Positions 1 to 8,100 of a DNA stretch of 64,000 nt are shown in pieces. The position numbers were made by a program, and so were the translations under genes. The DNA is from Cyanobacterium stanieri LEGE 03274 (GTDB taxonomy: Bacteria; Cyanobacteriota; Cyanobacteriia; Cyanobacteriales; Cyanobacteriaceae), in the NCBI RefSeq assembly GCF_015207825.1, contig NZ_JADEWC010000016.1, positions 1 to 64,000 of the forward strand, in the 5' to 3' direction. The notes beneath the pieces are model-generated. The model was given only the letters and a program-made list of their open reading frames with translations, had not been told where the DNA came from and did not search any database. Each line of letters starts with the position of its first letter. The stretch's first letter is position 1.

Positions 1-421
1 AAGGACGAATACCGACCAGACGAGCAATCTCAAATTGACGTAGCATGAAGCCGATTAAACCGAAAGCTCCGTGTAATGCTACGAAAGACCATAAACCACC
101 GATTTGACACCAGCGAGTAAAATCGCCTTGAGCTTCGGGACCCCATAGGAATAGAATGGAATGACCAAAAGCATCAGCAGGACTAGATACTGCTACGGTC
201 AAGAAGTTCGCACCTTCGAGGTAGGAACTAGCTAAACCATGAGTGTACCAAGAAGTTACGAAGGTAGTGCCTGTTAACCAACCGCCCAAAGCCATATAGG
301 CACAGGGGAAAAGAAGGATTCCAGACCAACCTACGAAAACAAATCTATCTCTTTTGAGCCAGTCGTCGAGGGCTTCAAACCACCCTCTTTGCGCCGGCGC
401 GCGTCCAACTGCAATTGTCAT
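1..421 (-). CDS. psbD: Photosystem II D2 protein, N-terminal part (cut by window edge)
   Basis: D2 is one of the two reaction-centre core subunits of photosystem II. It binds P680 chlorophylls, pheophytin and QA in the thylakoid membrane. The 140 visible residues begin [20 protein letters not shown], the standard D2 start, and continue through the first transmembrane helix ([20 protein letters not shown]) and the region with the [20 protein letters not shown] stretch. The ATG at 421 is preceded by GGAG. The C-terminal two thirds, and any overlapping psbC, lie outside the window. A promoter and a leader hairpin lie upstream. I see no anomaly in the visible part. Confidence 0.98.
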   Translation of the reverse strand, partial: MTIAVGRAPAQRGWFEALDDWLKRDRFVFVGWSGILLFPCAYMALGGWLTGTTFVTSWYTHGLASSYLEGANFLTVAVSSPADAFGHSILFLWGPEAQGDFTRWCQIGGLWSFVALHGAFGLIGFMLRQFEIARLVGIRP

Positions 422-496
422 AAAGTGATCTCCGAATGTATATAATTTCTAATGTTAAGTGTATTTGTTTTCTGGTTAGAGATTTTATCTCCTCTC

Positions 497-514
497 AGAA
501 AAGTTTACTTTTCT
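497..514 (-). promoter_or_regulatory. Inverted repeat in the psbD leader
   Basis: AGAAAAGT and its complement ACTTTTCT face each other across 2 bp, so the psbD leader RNA could fold into a short hairpin just downstream of the inferred start site. A purine-rich GAGAGGAGAT tract follows it. It could affect RNA stability or bind a regulator; the function is unknown. Confidence 0.4.
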
Positions 515-534
515 TAACGTTTATGTGTATATTC

Positions 535-564
535 ATCATACAGGAAAAACCGAGCCTTTGACAA
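535..564 (-). promoter_or_regulatory. Sigma-70-type promoter of psbD
   Basis: Read on the minus strand, TTGTCA (559-564) and TATGAT (535-540) are separated by 18 bp, a good match to a type-1 cyanobacterial promoter. Transcription would start near 528, giving a leader of roughly 105 nt before the psbD ATG at 421. The start site is inferred, not measured. Confidence 0.6.
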
Positions 565-743
565 GGGTTGTGTTAAGAAATTATAAAAAAATGAGAATTT
601 TTGTAATCAAACGGTAACAATATTTAAGTTTAATTTTGTTTGGGCGCGAAGACAATTTGTAGGGTTATGGATTGGGAATTTGATAATTGAGGGACTCCCT
701 AGGTTAGAATAATCTAAAAATAAGGATTAAATAGTTATTATCT

Positions 744-1016
744 ATGTTTACCATTGATTTACTTGTAAGATACATTCCCATGCCTATATCGGTACAGAAG
801 AAAGAGGAAAGTGATGCTCAAGCTCTTTATCAGGAGATTTTGAGCAAAATTAAAGGTTCTACCCCTGAGGTAATTGAGTTAACCTGTGATAAACAAGAAG
901 ATAAAAAAATTGCTATTTTAAGTGATCAGGTAACGGGGGTAATTATTTCTCAAAAAGATGGTGCTAATACTGGGGCAAAAGTACCTGGATTTTTTGCGGC
1001 GCTACAGGAAAAATAA
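744..1016 (+). CDS. UPF0367 family conserved cyanobacterial protein
   Basis: This 90-residue protein begins MFTIDLLVRYIPMPISVQKK and contains ELTCDKQEDKKIAILSDQVT. That pattern is typical of the small UPF0367 family found across cyanobacteria. It has no signal peptide or membrane helix, so it is probably cytosolic. The family has no assigned function. The ATG at 744 gives the family's usual length. The gene lies 50 bp upstream of an ABC ATPase in the same direction and the two may be co-transcribed. Confidence 0.85.
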   Translation: MFTIDLLVRYIPMPISVQKKEESDAQALYQEILSKIKGSTPEVIELTCDKQEDKKIAILSDQVTGVIISQKDGANTGAKVPGFFAALQEK

Positions 1017-1066
1017 TTGGGGGTGGATGGTGTTAGGTTTTCTGATCACTATTTTTAACATTTATT

Positions 1067-1762
1067 TTGAGTAGTTCTTCTTTTGGTATCCATACGACAC
1101 AGCTTAACTTTGGCTGGAATCCTCAAAGCCCCATCTTAAATGGCTGTGATTTGGCAGTGCCGCAGGGGCAGTTTTGGATGTTGTTGGGGGATAATGGTTG
1201 TGGAAAATCAACTTTACTCAGGTTAATTGGGGGAATTTTATCCCCTGATGAGGGGAGCATTAAAATTGATTCTCCTTTGGGGTTTGTGTTTCAAAATCCA
1301 GATCATCAGTTAGTGATGCCCACGGTGGCGGCGGATATTGCTTTTGGCTTGGTGGAAGAAAAGTTGACTTTACCAGAGGTCAAAATGAGGGTCAAAGAGG
1401 CGTTATTGGCGGTTAATTTGTTAGATTTGGAAAGAAGACCTATTTATGCACTTAGTGGAGGGCAAAAGCAGAGAATTGCCATTGCAGGGGCGATCGCCCG
1501 TCACTGTAAAGTATTATTATTAGATGAACCCACAGCATTACTAGATCCAGATACCCAAATAGAATTAGTGGCTTTGGTGCAAAAAATAGTTAAAGAAAGA
1601 GGTATCACAGCCCTTTGGGTAACCCACCGCCTCGAAGAATTAGCCTACGCCGACGGTTACTTTTTATTAGAGAAAGGCAAAGTAATCAAACAAGGCAAAC
1701 CCCAAGACTTATTTCCACAATTGTCAAGGGAGAATAACATTAAAGATACAATGAAAAGATAA
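1067..1762 (+). CDS. ABC transporter ATP-binding protein, CbiO/ECF-like
   Basis: A stand-alone 231-residue ATPase subunit. It has a Walker A (GDNGCGKST, around residues 41-49), Q-loop (FVFQNPDHQ), signature LSGGQKQR, Walker B with catalytic Glu (LLLDEPTALLD) and switch His (VTHR). The FQNPDHQ and LSGGQKQR pattern resembles CbiO/EcfA and the cyanobacterial/plastid stand-alone ATPases. The substrate cannot be told, and no permease or T-component is adjacent. The start is a TTG at 1067: an in-frame TGA at 1043 limits upstream extension and no ATG precedes the conserved N-terminus. It may form an operon with UPF0367 upstream and the pentapeptide gene 21 bp downstream. Confidence 0.85.
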   Translation: MSSSSFGIHTTQLNFGWNPQSPILNGCDLAVPQGQFWMLLGDNGCGKSTLLRLIGGILSPDEGSIKIDSPLGFVFQNPDHQLVMPTVAADIAFGLVEEKLTLPEVKMRVKEALLAVNLLDLERRPIYALSGGQKQRIAIAGAIARHCKVLLLDEPTALLDPDTQIELVALVQKIVKERGITALWVTHRLEELAYADGYFLLEKGKVIKQGKPQDLFPQLSRENNIKDTMKR

Positions 1763-1783
1763 TGAGTTTATTGTTTAATCAAA

Positions 1784-2260
1784 ATGTTATCCAAATTAAT
1801 AAAATTTAGCCTTTCTTTACTAATAGTATTTATTACTCTGATCAATCCAGCCCAAGCCCTAGATTATACCAAAGCCCATTTAGTAGAATCAGATTTTTCA
1901 GGGCAAGATTTGAGCGGCTCAACTTTTAATAAAACTAACCTGCGTAGTAGTGACTTTACTAATGCTAACCTCTCCAATGTAAGTTTTTTTGGTGCTAACC
2001 TCGATTCAGCCAACTTAGAAGGAGCAAATCTGACTAATGCCGTCTTAGACTCGGCTAGGGTGACAAGGGCGAATTTACATAACGCCGTTTTAGAAGGTGC
2101 TTTTGCCACCAACACCAAATTTGAAAAAGCCAACATCGAAGGGGCTGACTTTACCGACGTGCTTTTGCGTCCTGATGTGGAAGAAATGTTGTGCGAGGTT
2201 GCTTCTGGGACAAATCCTGTGACGGGAAGAAATACCCGTGATACCCTTTATTGTCCTTAG
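1784..2260 (+). CDS. Exported pentapeptide-repeat protein (thylakoid-lumen type)
   Basis: A protein of 158 residues with a signal peptide (hydrophobic residues about 6-22, cleavage likely after AQA). The mature part consists almost wholly of A(N/D)LXX pentapeptide repeats (residues about 30-125), which fold as a right-handed quadrilateral beta-helix. A short C-terminal tail contains two Cys, near the LCEVA motif and at the YCP end, that could form a disulfide. The arrangement resembles the lumenal pentapeptide proteins TL15/TL17 of plants and cyanobacteria. No catalytic motif is present and the function is unknown. It starts 21 bp after the ABC ATPase. Confidence 0.85.
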   Translation: MLSKLIKFSLSLLIVFITLINPAQALDYTKAHLVESDFSGQDLSGSTFNKTNLRSSDFTNANLSNVSFFGANLDSANLEGANLTNAVLDSARVTRANLHNAVLEGAFATNTKFEKANIEGADFTDVLLRPDVEEMLCEVASGTNPVTGRNTRDTLYCP

Positions 2261-2294
2261 TTTAAAGATGAAATAAATTGGTTAAGGAAAGGTT

Positions 2295-2726
2295 TTAGGT
2301 GTTAGGGGAATAACAATTGTTTAATGTCTTTTGGGCTTGAATTTTTTCAATAATTTGATAGTTAGCATCAGGAAAATCAAAATCAGACAACTGTTCTGGT
2401 TTTACCCAACGAATCTCAGCACATTCGAGGGTTTTAGGCTCTCCTGAGAGAATATGGGCATAGTACACCATGAGAGTCAGGGAAACATGGGGATAGTCAT
2501 GGCGAACATTCATTAAATGTTTTCCTACTCTAATATCAATACCTAATTCTTCTTTAATTTCCCTAACGATACATTCTTGGGCATTTTCTCCATCTTCAAA
2601 TTTGCCCCCCGGAAACTCCCATTTATTAGCCATGGTGCCTTTATTTCTTCTTTTGTCAATGAGAATTAACCCTTCATCATTAACAATTACGGCAGTACCG
2701 ATTCTGAGGTAGGGTAAATTAGACAT
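2295..2726 (-). CDS. mutT: NUDIX hydrolase, MutT-like (probable 8-oxo-dGTP diphosphatase)
   Basis: This 143-residue protein contains a perfect NUDIX box (GX5EX7REUXEEXGU, residues 41-63). It resembles MutT: an N-terminal strand with IGTAVIVNDEGLILIDKR, the WEFPGGKFEDGE segment, and late residues typical of the 8-oxo-dGTPase branch (LTLMVYYAHI, RWVKPEQL). The likely role is removing oxidised dGTP from the nucleotide pool, which fits a photosynthetic cell. NUDIX specificity cannot be read from the motif alone. The ATG at 2726 lies 61 bp from the divergent ftsY start, so the two share a short promoter region. Confidence 0.85.
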   Translation of the reverse strand: MSNLPYLRIGTAVIVNDEGLILIDKRRNKGTMANKWEFPGGKFEDGENAQECIVREIKEELGIDIRVGKHLMNVRHDYPHVSLTLMVYYAHILSGEPKTLECAEIRWVKPEQLSDFDFPDANYQIIEKIQAQKTLNNCYSPNT

Positions 2727-2787
2727 GGGGAGTTACAAATATTAAGATAAAGTAAAAGATAAGTTTAAAATAGCATTTATATTCTAT

Positions 2788-4248
2788 ATGTTTAATTGGT
2801 TTCGTCGCAATAAAGATAATAATCAAGAGCAAGTAAAGCAAGATGTTGCCCCTACCCCTGAGCCTCAAGAAGAAGCGGTGAAAGAGGAGGAGGAAGATTC
2901 GGCTTCTCAGGAGCAATATTTGGAATGGGCAAAGACTGCTTTTGCAAATATTCAAAAACAAAAGACAGGGGGTGAAACTCAAACCGTTACCCCACCTGAG
3001 GATGAGGAAAAGCCGACCTCTAAAGATGAAGAAGTGGTTGAGGAAGTAGGGGAGGAAACTGGCGAACAAGAAGGGATAACTGAATCCTTGGAAAAAAGTT
3101 TAACTGCACCAGAAATAGTTGCTCAGGTGGAGGAGAAGGAGGAAGAAACCTCGGAGGTGGGGGGAAATGTTCCTGCTTGGATGCAAAAATCCGATCGCCT
3201 CGAAACCCTCAAAGAAACCGCCATGGATACTACCGAGGAGGAGTTAGACGAAGATTTCATGTGGTCAGCGCAGGTGTTGGCTTCTCAGGGTAGAAGTGCT
3301 GAAGATGTGAGCATGGAGGAGTTTGAGTGGCTGAAAAAATTAAGGCAGGGCTTAGGCAAAACCCGACGAAATTTAATTAATCAATTAAAATCTGTGGTGG
3401 GGCAAGGCCCCCTTAATGATGATGCGGTGATGGAAATTGAAGCATTGTTGTTGAGTGCGGATGTGGGCATTGAGGCGACGGATTATATTATCAAAACTCT
3501 ACAGGAAAGGTTACGGGAGGAGGCTTTACCCCCCGAAGAGGCGATCGCCTATTTGAAGGAAATTTTACAAACTCTGTTGGATAAACCATTGGAAAATATT
3601 GAGGATAAAGCCTTTGAACCCCAAGAGGGCAAGTTAAATATTTGGTTGTTAACGGGGGTAAATGGGGCAGGAAAAACTACCACTATCGGTAAACTGGCTC
3701 ATCTGGCCAAAAGTTCGGGTTATAGTTGTGTGATTGCGGCTGCAGATACCTTTCGGGCGGCTGCGGTGGAGCAGGTAAAGGTATGGGGGGAAAGGACTGA
3801 TACTCCTGTGATTGCTAATCCTGGCAAAAATACAGATCCTGCGGCGGTGGTATTTGATGGCATTAGCGCGGCGATCGCCCGTAATGCTGATTTATTATTG
3901 GTAGATACTGCTGGAAGACTGCAAAATAAGAAGAATTTAATGGAGGAGTTGGCAAAAATTCGCCGTATCATCGATAAAAAAGCCGTGAATGCCCATGTAG
4001 AATCTTTGGTGGTTTTAGATGCAACCCTCGGACAAAATGGACTGCGTCAAGCTCAGGTGTTCTCTGAGGCGGCAGATTTAACAGGGGTGGTATTAACTAA
4101 GTTAGATGGTACTGCTAAAGGGGGAGTGGCGATCGCTGTTTCCCAACAATTAAATCTCCCTATCCGCTTTATTGGTGCGGGGGAAGGGATAGAAGATTTA
4201 CGCCCTTTTTCTAGTTTTGAATTTGTGGAGGCTTTATTATCTCAATAG
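2788..4248 (+). CDS. ftsY: Signal recognition particle receptor FtsY
   Basis: FtsY is the SRP receptor GTPase that delivers nascent membrane proteins to the translocon. The 486 residues comprise an acidic, Glu-rich A domain (about 1-180), the helical N domain (about 181-280) and the GTPase G domain. Visible motifs are G1 GVNGAGKTT (290-298), DTFRAAAVEQ, DTAGR, and TKLDGTAKGG near the C-terminus with the final GEGIEDLRPF. No membrane helix is present, as expected. The long acidic N-terminal region is highly charged and low in complexity. It is transcribed divergently from mutT. Confidence 0.97.
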   Translation: MFNWFRRNKDNNQEQVKQDVAPTPEPQEEAVKEEEEDSASQEQYLEWAKTAFANIQKQKTGGETQTVTPPEDEEKPTSKDEEVVEEVGEETGEQEGITESLEKSLTAPEIVAQVEEKEEETSEVGGNVPAWMQKSDRLETLKETAMDTTEEELDEDFMWSAQVLASQGRSAEDVSMEEFEWLKKLRQGLGKTRRNLINQLKSVVGQGPLNDDAVMEIEALLLSADVGIEATDYIIKTLQERLREEALPPEEAIAYLKEILQTLLDKPLENIEDKAFEPQEGKLNIWLLTGVNGAGKTTTIGKLAHLAKSSGYSCVIAAADTFRAAAVEQVKVWGERTDTPVIANPGKNTDPAAVVFDGISAAIARNADLLLVDTAGRLQNKKNLMEELAKIRRIIDKKAVNAHVESLVVLDATLGQNGLRQAQVFSEAADLTGVVLTKLDGTAKGGVAIAVSQQLNLPIRFIGAGEGIEDLRPFSSFEFVEALLSQ

Positions 4249-4255
4249 TTTTTTT

Positions 4256-4414
4256 GGCGTTGCTGATTTTAGGTATGATTTCTCGTTGGGAAAGGGAATA
4301 GGGCATCTCGACTTCGCTCGATAACCACGGGGAATAGGGAACAGTTGTAATATTTAGGGGTCTTAGTTTTTTGTGTAATTGAACTATATTTCATACCATA
4401 ACCCGTGCAATGCC
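4256..4414. repeat. MITE-like element, copy A
   Basis: About 159 bp with imperfect terminal inverted repeats of about 23 bp. The left end begins GGCGTTGCTGATTTTAGG. The right end, read in reverse, begins GGCATTGC and also reaches GGTATGA. The interior (GGGAACAGTTGTAATATTTA, then TCTTAGTTTTTTGTGTAATT) matches, inverted, the copy at 52599-52734. A short stretch around 4301-4330 (CATCTCGACTTCGCTCGAT) appears inserted. There is no coding capacity. Confidence 0.65.
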
Positions 4415-4464
4415 GTTTTTTTTGGAGGGTATTAGTTTTGTCCTCATCTTTTTCATGGGTAGTT

Positions 4465-4500
4465 AACTTAAGTTAGGGATAACATTTTTAGCCTTTTAAA
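4465..4500 (-). repeat. Partial copy of the CCTGAGTTCAGGATAA repeat family
   Basis: The AGGGATAACATTTTTAGCC-TTTTAAA stretch matches, in reverse complement, one end of the element at 43352-43465. Related fragments occur at 24437 and 47305. Confidence 0.5.
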
Positions 4501-4536
4501 TGAAGATATAAACAATTGAATCGTTAAATTATTGTC

Positions 4537-4620
4537 ATACCCAATCCGATATGGAAGATATATCATTACTCGCCTTGCAATAAATTACAAGGCTAACAGT
4601 TTATCATTGAATATGAAATA
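4537..4620. repeat. Palindrome-centred dispersed repeat, copy 1
   Basis: The core CCTTGCAATAAATTACAAGG (4573-4592) forms an imperfect hairpin. The flanks (ATACCCAATCCGATAT before, GGCTAACAGTTTATCATTGA after) are shared with copies near 24381, 29225 and 52546. Confidence 0.6.
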
Positions 4621-4706
4621 CTTAAATGTTTACGACAAATAAAACCTCTCAAATAAAATCCCAGCCTAATTAACTTCAATTTAGGTTAAAACCCTTGACC
4701 ATTCCT

Positions 4707-5348
4707 TTAAGAAGTCAGATGATTTTTAAAGGCAAAAGCCACTAATTCGGTGCGATTTTGGGAGTCGGTTTTTTTGAGCAAATTGGCAACGTATTTTTCA
4801 ATGGTTTTGGGGCTAAGATATAGCTGATGGGCGATTTGAACATTGGATAAACCTTCAATAATCAAGGCTAAGACTTCCTTTTCTCGTTGGGTAAGATGAA
4901 GGGTACAAGAAGGAATATGATTATTATTTGTCCTAGGGGGGTTATCATGGTTAAATAATCTTTCGGCTTGGATAATTTGCGATCGCTCCAGGAGATGTTT
5001 AACAATAGCAATTAATTCCATAGGCTCAAAAGGTTTACCCAAATAAACATCACACCCAGCCTCATAACCGTTAATTTTTGACTCCATACTATCTTGCTGA
5101 GTAAGGAAGATTACAGGCAATAAACGAAAAGGGGGGAAATTTCTTAATTCCTGCACCAGCTGATAACCGTCTTTGTGGGGCATTTTGATGTCAGAAATCA
5201 GCAGATGGGGATGACATTCCATGGCTAAAGATAGTGCCTTTTCTCCGTCATTGGCTAAAATAACCGAATAACCTTCTAATTCGAGGCAATCTTTGACTAG
5301 GTTTTGAATGGTTGAGTCATCGTCAGTAACTAGAATTTGTAAAGGCAT
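4707..5348 (-). CDS. Response regulator, NarL/LuxR class, Ycf29/Rre1-like
   Basis: A 213-residue two-component transcription factor. It has an N-terminal receiver domain (residues about 3-120; phosphoacceptor Asp53 in ISDIKMP, acidic pair DDD at 9-11, conserved Lys in GKPFEP) and a C-terminal LuxR helix-turn-helix (about 150-210, LTQREKEVLALIIEGLSNVQIA). Text such as FRLLPVIFLT, GYEAGCDVYLGKPFEP and LLERSQIIQAE is what I recall for the cyanobacterial Rre1 / plastid Ycf29 group, so I propose that relationship with moderate certainty. No kinase gene is adjacent. It probably activates or represses stress genes. Confidence 0.85.
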   Translation of the reverse strand: MPLQILVTDDDSTIQNLVKDCLELEGYSVILANDGEKALSLAMECHPHLLISDIKMPHKDGYQLVQELRNFPPFRLLPVIFLTQQDSMESKINGYEAGCDVYLGKPFEPMELIAIVKHLLERSQIIQAERLFNHDNPPRTNNNHIPSCTLHLTQREKEVLALIIEGLSNVQIAHQLYLSPKTIEKYVANLLKKTDSQNRTELVAFAFKNHLTS

Positions 5349-5453
5349 AGTGGATAATTATCAGAGGTAGCGCAGAAGGTTAGGGAAAATTTTTTCTCGC
5401 AAAGATACAAAGTTACAAGGATGATGGTTTGGGGCTGATATTATGTCTTATTT

Positions 5454-6932
5454 TTAATATACATCATACTGATTTTGAAGGTGAAATAGTTTTTCTTTGG
5501 CATGGTTGGCGTTGTTAGCGAGGTTGGCAAATTCGATAAACCTTTTAATTTCTTTTTTGAGAAGATTTTTTTCGATTTCCCATATCTCCCTGTCTAGGGT
5601 GGGCGGTGTTACTATCATGTCGAAGATGTTAGCTTCTTTTTTGCTAGGATGGGGGCGCAATACTCTACCTCTCCTTTGAATAAATTGACGGGGATTACTG
5701 CTACTGGCGAGGATGACGGCATTTTTAATGATGGGAATATCAATACCTTCGTCGAGGCAACGAATGGCGACGATACCTTGTAATTCTTTTTTTTCTAGTT
5801 GTTTTTTGATAATTTCTCTTTCATGTAAAGGGGTGTTGGCACTGTAGATGTTGACTCTGTAGCCGATTTCTTTTCCTAAGATGCGGGTAACGATTTCTAG
5901 TTGTCTTTCAGTTTTTCCTTGATATTCTATTTTTCCGTCTCCGCAATAAAAAATGGTGTGATGACTATCTATTCTTTCTCTCATTAGTTGTTTGAGGGCT
6001 ATTAATTTATTTTTTGCTGTACCAATTAGGCGGGATCTTCTTACTAGGAGTGCGGTAAGATGACGGTTATGGGGTGAGTTATCCCGAGATAATTCCCAGC
6101 CTATTTTCTTAGTTAATTGAGTATATTTTTGGGTTTCTGATTCTGTTAATTGAACAAAGATTGGATAATAGTTGTAACTGACGAGGGCTTTTTTTTTGAT
6201 GGCATCTGCTAGGGTAAATTCTGGTTGTAATACTTTTCCGAAGTAACTGATTAGGGTATCAGTGCCATCTTCGTCATAATATCTTTCTGGGGTTGCGGAG
6301 AGGGCTAGTCTTAAGCCAATGTTTTTGGGTAAGAGATGTTTTAATTTGGTGCTACCTAGGTTGTGGGCTTCGTCTCCGATAATTAAAGTTTTTTCGGGAA
6401 AAAAGGGTAATTGACTTTGAAAATTTTCGCTTATAAATGTAGAATTTGTGGTAATAATTGTCAAAAATTGACTATTAAGATTATTAATGTTATAAAGGTT
6501 TGTGGATAGTTGATTATGCCAATTATGGACGTTATTAAAGGCAAGAAAAGGATTGAGATTAAATTTTTCTGCTTCTTTTGCCCATTGTAAAACTAGATGG
6601 CGAAATGGACAAATAACTAATAAAACTTGTAACCCAATTTGTTGATAAAGTTCGTTGGTAATTCCTAATGCTGTGATGGTTTTGCCACTGCCTGTGGCCA
6701 TTTTTAATGTTCCTCTACCTCTATTTCTTAACCAGTTTGTTATGGCTTGTTTTTGATAGTCTCTGAGGTTTAAATTATCGGGAATTTTGGGAATGCCTGT
6801 ATTTTTTGTTTTGGTTTGGTAAAGGTAAGATTTTTCTGCTAACTGATATTTATTTCGCTGTTGATAATTGTTTGCTAATTTTTGCCAATTTATATGTTTT
6901 AAGGGTTGATTGGCTAAGCCTGAAAGGTTCAT
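5454..6932 (-). CDS. Superfamily 2 DNA/RNA helicase of the restriction-type (ResIII/XPB-like) group
   Basis: This 492-residue protein has two RecA-like domains. Visible motifs are Q-region LRDYQKQAI, Walker A ATGSGKT (79-85), DEAH (187-190), SAT (212-214), and a late QFIQRRGRVLR motif VI with arginine fingers. The GTLKMATGSGKT and QRRGRVLR signatures are those of ResIII/XPB-like translocases used in restriction, defence and repair. It carries no nuclease domain and no methylase neighbour, so a restriction role is not shown. Residues 1-50 are Gln/Asn-rich and unassigned. It sits at the left end of a minus-strand block of DNA-related enzymes. No candidate partner subunit is recognisable. Confidence 0.8.
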   Translation of the reverse strand: MNLSGLANQPLKHINWQKLANNYQQRNKYQLAEKSYLYQTKTKNTGIPKIPDNLNLRDYQKQAITNWLRNRGRGTLKMATGSGKTITALGITNELYQQIGLQVLLVICPFRHLVLQWAKEAEKFNLNPFLAFNNVHNWHNQLSTNLYNINNLNSQFLTIITTNSTFISENFQSQLPFFPEKTLIIGDEAHNLGSTKLKHLLPKNIGLRLALSATPERYYDEDGTDTLISYFGKVLQPEFTLADAIKKKALVSYNYYPIFVQLTESETQKYTQLTKKIGWELSRDNSPHNRHLTALLVRRSRLIGTAKNKLIALKQLMRERIDSHHTIFYCGDGKIEYQGKTERQLEIVTRILGKEIGYRVNIYSANTPLHEREIIKKQLEKKELQGIVAIRCLDEGIDIPIIKNAVILASSSNPRQFIQRRGRVLRPHPSKKEANIFDMIVTPPTLDREIWEIEKNLLKKEIKRFIEFANLANNANHAKEKLFHLQNQYDVY

Positions 6933-7031
6933 TTTTTTTAATTATCTTGGCTAATTTTTAATAAGTTGACATAAAATCTTGTTTTAAGGATATGGTCATT
7001 GGTCTGGGGAATGGGCAACGGAAAATATTTT

Positions 7032-7811
7032 TTAAAAGCCAAAAAATCTGAATACAAATGGTAATACTCCACTAACGGCTTGAACAAAACCGGGGCTACC
7101 TTGATTGCTACCGAGGGGGTCCATGGGATTTTCGATTTTAGCTTGGCTAAGTTCAATAAATTGGTTGGCAAGGGTTAAGCCTTCTTCGTTGTTTTGTTTG
7201 GTGAATATTGCTTGTGCTTTGGTAAAGTCTTCTAGGGCGATGTTCATGCGATCGTAGCGAGCTCTGATAATGCCTCTGGCAAGGTAGGCAGATGCCATGT
7301 CTGGATCGAGTTCAATGGCTGTATTGTAGTATCTGAGGGCTTCGGGGTAGTCTCCTTTTCGATCTTCGGCTAGGGCCCAGGCAAAAAATTGTTCTGCGGA
7401 AAAGGCGTTGTTAGATATGCCGATGATGCCGTCTATTTGGGCGTTACTGAGATCTGTTTGTTCAAAGTTAGCTCCGTTTACCCTTGCATTTCTGAGGTCG
7501 GTTTGGTTTAAGATAGCTCCTGTAAGGTTTACTCCTGCGAGGTTTGCTCCGTGGAGGGATGCCCCTGTAAGGTTAGCATAGCTTAAGTCTGCACCCATGA
7601 GGTTGGCACGGCTAAGGTTCGCCCCAATGAGGTTTGCACCGACTAGGTTTGCTCCTGAAAGGTTTGCCATGACTAGGCCGACTTGACTTAAATCACATTC
7701 TTGACATTGTTTTGTGCGTAATAGTTGGTTGAGATGGGCGATGTTTTCTGCTTTGGCGCTTAGGGGTAGGATGGATAGGGTTAGGGTGAGTAGGGTAAGA
7801 TATTTTTTCAT
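7032..7811 (-). CDS. Exported pentapeptide-repeat protein with TPR
   Basis: A 259-residue protein with a Sec signal peptide (hydrophobic residues about 4-19, cleavage near AKA-E). It has a CQECDLS start to the repeat region and about 18 A(N/D)LXX pentapeptides (about 40-130). A tetratricopeptide unit follows (about 140-205: FFAWALAEDRKGDYPEALRY, then YNTAIELDPDMASAYLARG). The C-terminus is hydrophobic and aromatic (PFVFRFFGF), so it may touch a membrane. The pentapeptide-plus-TPR combination is common in cyanobacteria and suggests a scaffold in the lumen or periplasm. The function is unknown. Confidence 0.8.
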   Translation of the reverse strand: MKKYLTLLTLTLSILPLSAKAENIAHLNQLLRTKQCQECDLSQVGLVMANLSGANLVGANLIGANLSRANLMGADLSYANLTGASLHGANLAGVNLTGAILNQTDLRNARVNGANFEQTDLSNAQIDGIIGISNNAFSAEQFFAWALAEDRKGDYPEALRYYNTAIELDPDMASAYLARGIIRARYDRMNIALEDFTKAQAIFTKQNNEEGLTLANQFIELSQAKIENPMDPLGSNQGSPGFVQAVSGVLPFVFRFFGF

Positions 7812-7950
7812 GGCTGAGGTTGGTTGATTGATTGTTTAAGGGGCGCTGGATATTTGTTACGTTAGTTGTTTGGGGCTTATGGAAAATTATATCAAGTCTG
7901 AATGGGTAAAGATAAGATTTCATTGGAGAGGATGTGGGCAAAGGTTTAAA

Positions 7951-7980
7951 CAATTAACAATTGACAATGAACAATGAATA
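7951..7980. repeat. Heptamer-type (CAATTGA/CAATGAA) short repeats
   Basis: A run of degenerate 7-bp units of the cyanobacterial short-tandem-repeat type (ACAATTGACAATGAACAATG). The same family recurs near 14851, 17080, 30786, 47346 and 48991. Confidence 0.6.
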
Positions 7981-8100
7981 GTCAAATTATTATTATCCTC
8001 ATCACCCCACCTCCTTAATACCTGAAACCTTTACGGACGTAACATGTTACGTCCCTCCCATACTGAAAAATCCCGAACGGAGGTTAAAGTATAAAATAGA

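Larger units (their letters stand above)
422..743. other. Divergent intergenic region psbD / UPF0367 gene
   Basis: This 322-bp AT-rich spacer holds the psbD promoter and leader described separately. On the plus side I see only weak A/T-rich candidates for a promoter of the downstream UPF0367 gene. No further gene is visible. Confidence 0.6.
4249..4706. other. Repeat-filled intergenic region ftsY / response regulator
   Basis: This 458-bp gap between convergent genes has no credible ORF. It contains, in order, a 159-bp MITE-like element, a partial copy of the CCTGAGTTCAGGATAA family and a copy of the CCTTGCAATGAATTACAAGG palindrome family. It therefore acts as a repeat landing pad between two gene ends. 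Confidence 0.7.

Noticed and set aside
6938-7171. 77-codon minus-strand ORF overlapping the pentapeptide/TPR gene
   Set aside because: Overlaps the end of a well-supported gene in another frame and has no motif.
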